Assembly: GCA_963712165.1 (NCBI GenBank)
Contig: CAVQGY010000001.1
Coordinates: 1-64,000, forward strand
Direction: 5' to 3'
Source: B10-G9 sp963712165
GTDB lineage: Bacteria > Chloroflexota > Anaerolineae > Anaerolineales > UBA11858
DNA length: 64,000 nucleotides
Every line of letters starts with the position of its first letter. Position 1 is the first letter of the stretch. Under the pieces are notes generated by a model that was not told the DNA's origin, searched no databases, and was given only the letters and a program-made list of their open reading frames with translations. A program made the position numbers and the translations under genes. Below, piece after piece: positions 62,718 through 64,000 of the stretch.

Positions 62718-63971
62718 TCACTCCTCAAACCGGGCTGCAAGCCCAAATTCAAGATAGGCTTGTTCGGTATCTTCCCACAGATCCATCAGGGACTCATCTG
62801 TTTTTCCAGTGGCATATTCATGGACCCGCTGAAACGGCCAGAACTTAAGCTCGACCTCGCCTAATACCCAATCGACAGTCCAGGAGAGCATGGCATCGAC
62901 TGAAAAATTCCATTTACCGCCCGCCAGCTCACGCCGCACAACCTCCCCATAGTAACTGCCCAGCATAAACAGGGCCATTTTTTGCTGTTCATCATCTTGG
63001 ATTTTTCGGTAGATCTTCTTGATATGTTTGTCCAGGACCTTAAGGCTTTCCAGACTATCATCGAGGTGGATGCCGGCCTTTGAGATCCAGCGCCGGCAGG
63101 CCTCAGCGCCCTGCTGAGCGCGGGCTGCAGGAGGGAGTTCTGTATCATCAGGGGCGGCCAGCTCAGGGTACTTGGCGCGTAGATTGAATAGATAAAACAG
63201 CGCCTGAAAGTGATCAACATGAATCCTGGAAGAAACTGTTTCAAGGTCGAGCGATTTGACAGCCTCAGCCCGATTTTCCGGGGATGGGTCAAGCTCGTAG
63301 TTGATCAAGGCCTGAATTGTTGGGAAAATAAGCAGGGGCATCTCGGTGGCGCTGCTAAGCTTGGTCTTCCGGTCTTTTTTGATCCAATTTAAAGCCTCTT
63401 CTGCAGCCTCCTGTGCCAAATGATATTCTCCGATACACAGAAGGGCATAGGCTTTCTGGATTGTCCATTTCCACACGGCGGAATATTGTTTTGTTTCATC
63501 AAACTCAAGTAATTCTGACTCGTGAAAGCTCCTATTCTTCACTGCCCAGGAAAAGAGTTGCCCAGCTGCTGTGGAATCGCCTGATCGATCAGCACAAATT
63601 GCGGCCTCCATCTGGAGCATGCCTACTGTCATGCGATAGCCAAAATCCGGATAACGCTGGTCTCCATCATAAGCTGCTTCATTTCCCCGCCATAGATAAC
63701 GGCCGATGCGGTACCAGGCAAGCGCTGAAGAGACATTTCCAATGGCTTCATTAGCGGTTCCTACTGAGACCGCCAACGAAATAACAGTATCAATTTCAGA
63801 AGGGAGCGGTTTGCGTTGATCTCCCAGGTATGATGCAATCCTCTTGGAGATGGTTACAACATTCGGACCTTCAACTTCAGAATCGAAAAGGTTATTTTTC
63901 TGAAGGTGCGATATTCCTCTATTGATGAGTTTCTGGATTTCTGAGTTGAATGGTATACGGTAACCGGTCAT
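62718..63971 (-). CDS. 417-residue protein of unknown function, TPR-like helices
   Basis: A soluble, mostly helical protein without signal peptide. Residues about 60-260 contain TPR-like helix pairs (SALAWYRIGRYLW; ALLCIGEYHLAQEAAEEALNW). The C-terminal 110 residues carry LFMLGSYYGEVVRRELAGGKW, then WPFQRVHEYATG, a pattern seen in several small uncharacterised bacterial families. I cannot assign a function. The ATG at 63971 is preceded by AAGGGACC at some distance. Confidence 0.65.
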   Translation of the reverse strand: MTGYRIPFNSEIQKLINRGISHLQKNNLFDSEVEGPNVVTISKRIASYLGDQRKPLPSEIDTVISLAVSVGTANEAIGNVSSALAWYRIGRYLWRGNEAAYDGDQRYPDFGYRMTVGMLQMEAAICADRSGDSTAAGQLFSWAVKNRSFHESELLEFDETKQYSAVWKWTIQKAYALLCIGEYHLAQEAAEEALNWIKKDRKTKLSSATEMPLLIFPTIQALINYELDPSPENRAEAVKSLDLETVSSRIHVDHFQALFYLFNLRAKYPELAAPDDTELPPAARAQQGAEACRRWISKAGIHLDDSLESLKVLDKHIKKIYRKIQDDEQQKMALFMLGSYYGEVVRRELAGGKWNFSVDAMLSWTVDWVLGEVELKFWPFQRVHEYATGKTDESLMDLWEDTEQAYLEFGLAARFEE

Positions 63972-64000
63972 ATGGAATAAAGGTCCCTTTTCTTAACTTT

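Overview
The window looks like a chromosomal segment of an anaerobic or facultative bacterium of the Chloroflexota, most likely an Anaerolineae-type organism. The assignment is an inference. It rests on an AfsR-like BTAD/STAND regulator, a tungsten-type aldehyde:ferredoxin oxidoreductase with its own MoaD-like protein, a non-pyrrolysine MttB-family methyltransferase with its corrinoid protein, many Thr/Pro-rich lipoproteins, and abundant short mosaic repeats. No rRNA, intact tRNA, CRISPR array, transposase or integrase was found.

Layout. 1-0.75 kb: the 3' end of a xylulokinase gene with two frameshifts. 1-7.6 kb: katG, a higBA-type toxin-antitoxin pair and an AbiE-type pair, each separated by copies of a mosaic repeat. 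7.7-15.7 kb: a complete phosphate regulon on the minus strand (phoB-phoR-pstS-pstC-pstA-pstB-phoU-arsC). It has an 11-bp phased Pho-box array before pstS, and phoR carries a one-base frameshift just after its H-box. 16.3-25.1 kb: a KimA-like potassium permease, an NAD-dependent epimerase with two small membrane proteins, a large BTAD/STAND/TPR regulator and an MFS exporter, with repeats between the units.

25.4-52 kb is a catabolic region without repeat copies. A trimethylamine-dehydrogenase-like flavoprotein is divergent from a plus-strand run of amidohydrolase, MoaD, AOR, two-subunit CoA-transferase, thiolase and class III aminotransferase. Facing it is a long minus-strand run: corrinoid protein, a 47-codon ORF, MttB-family methyltransferase, oppABCDF, S9 peptidase, M20 amidohydrolase and an M14-like (DUF2817) peptidase, with a C45 acyltransferase upstream. 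A second class III aminotransferase follows on the plus strand. Read together, this suggests uptake of peptides or amide conjugates, hydrolysis outside and inside the cell, demethylation of a quaternary or tertiary amine, then transamination, aldehyde oxidation, CoA activation and thiolysis. The substrate cannot be read from the sequence.

52-64 kb is a cell-envelope region: several lipoproteins (two of them frameshifted), an SH3b protein, a TIMP/netrin-like secreted protein, a divergent Lgt-family protein, a prepilin-like protein, a large membrane-anchored protein with LysM-like and FN3-like parts, and a 417-residue protein of unknown function.

The most unexplained structure is a dispersed mosaic repeat family. 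It has a conserved head (AGCCGCCAAACCAGTTG), tandem GGTGCAAT units at 11-bp spacing, paired hairpins 30 bp apart, and in several copies the antisense 5' half of a tRNA-Arg. Copies lie at nearly every transcription-unit border in 1-24 kb and again at 54-58 kb.
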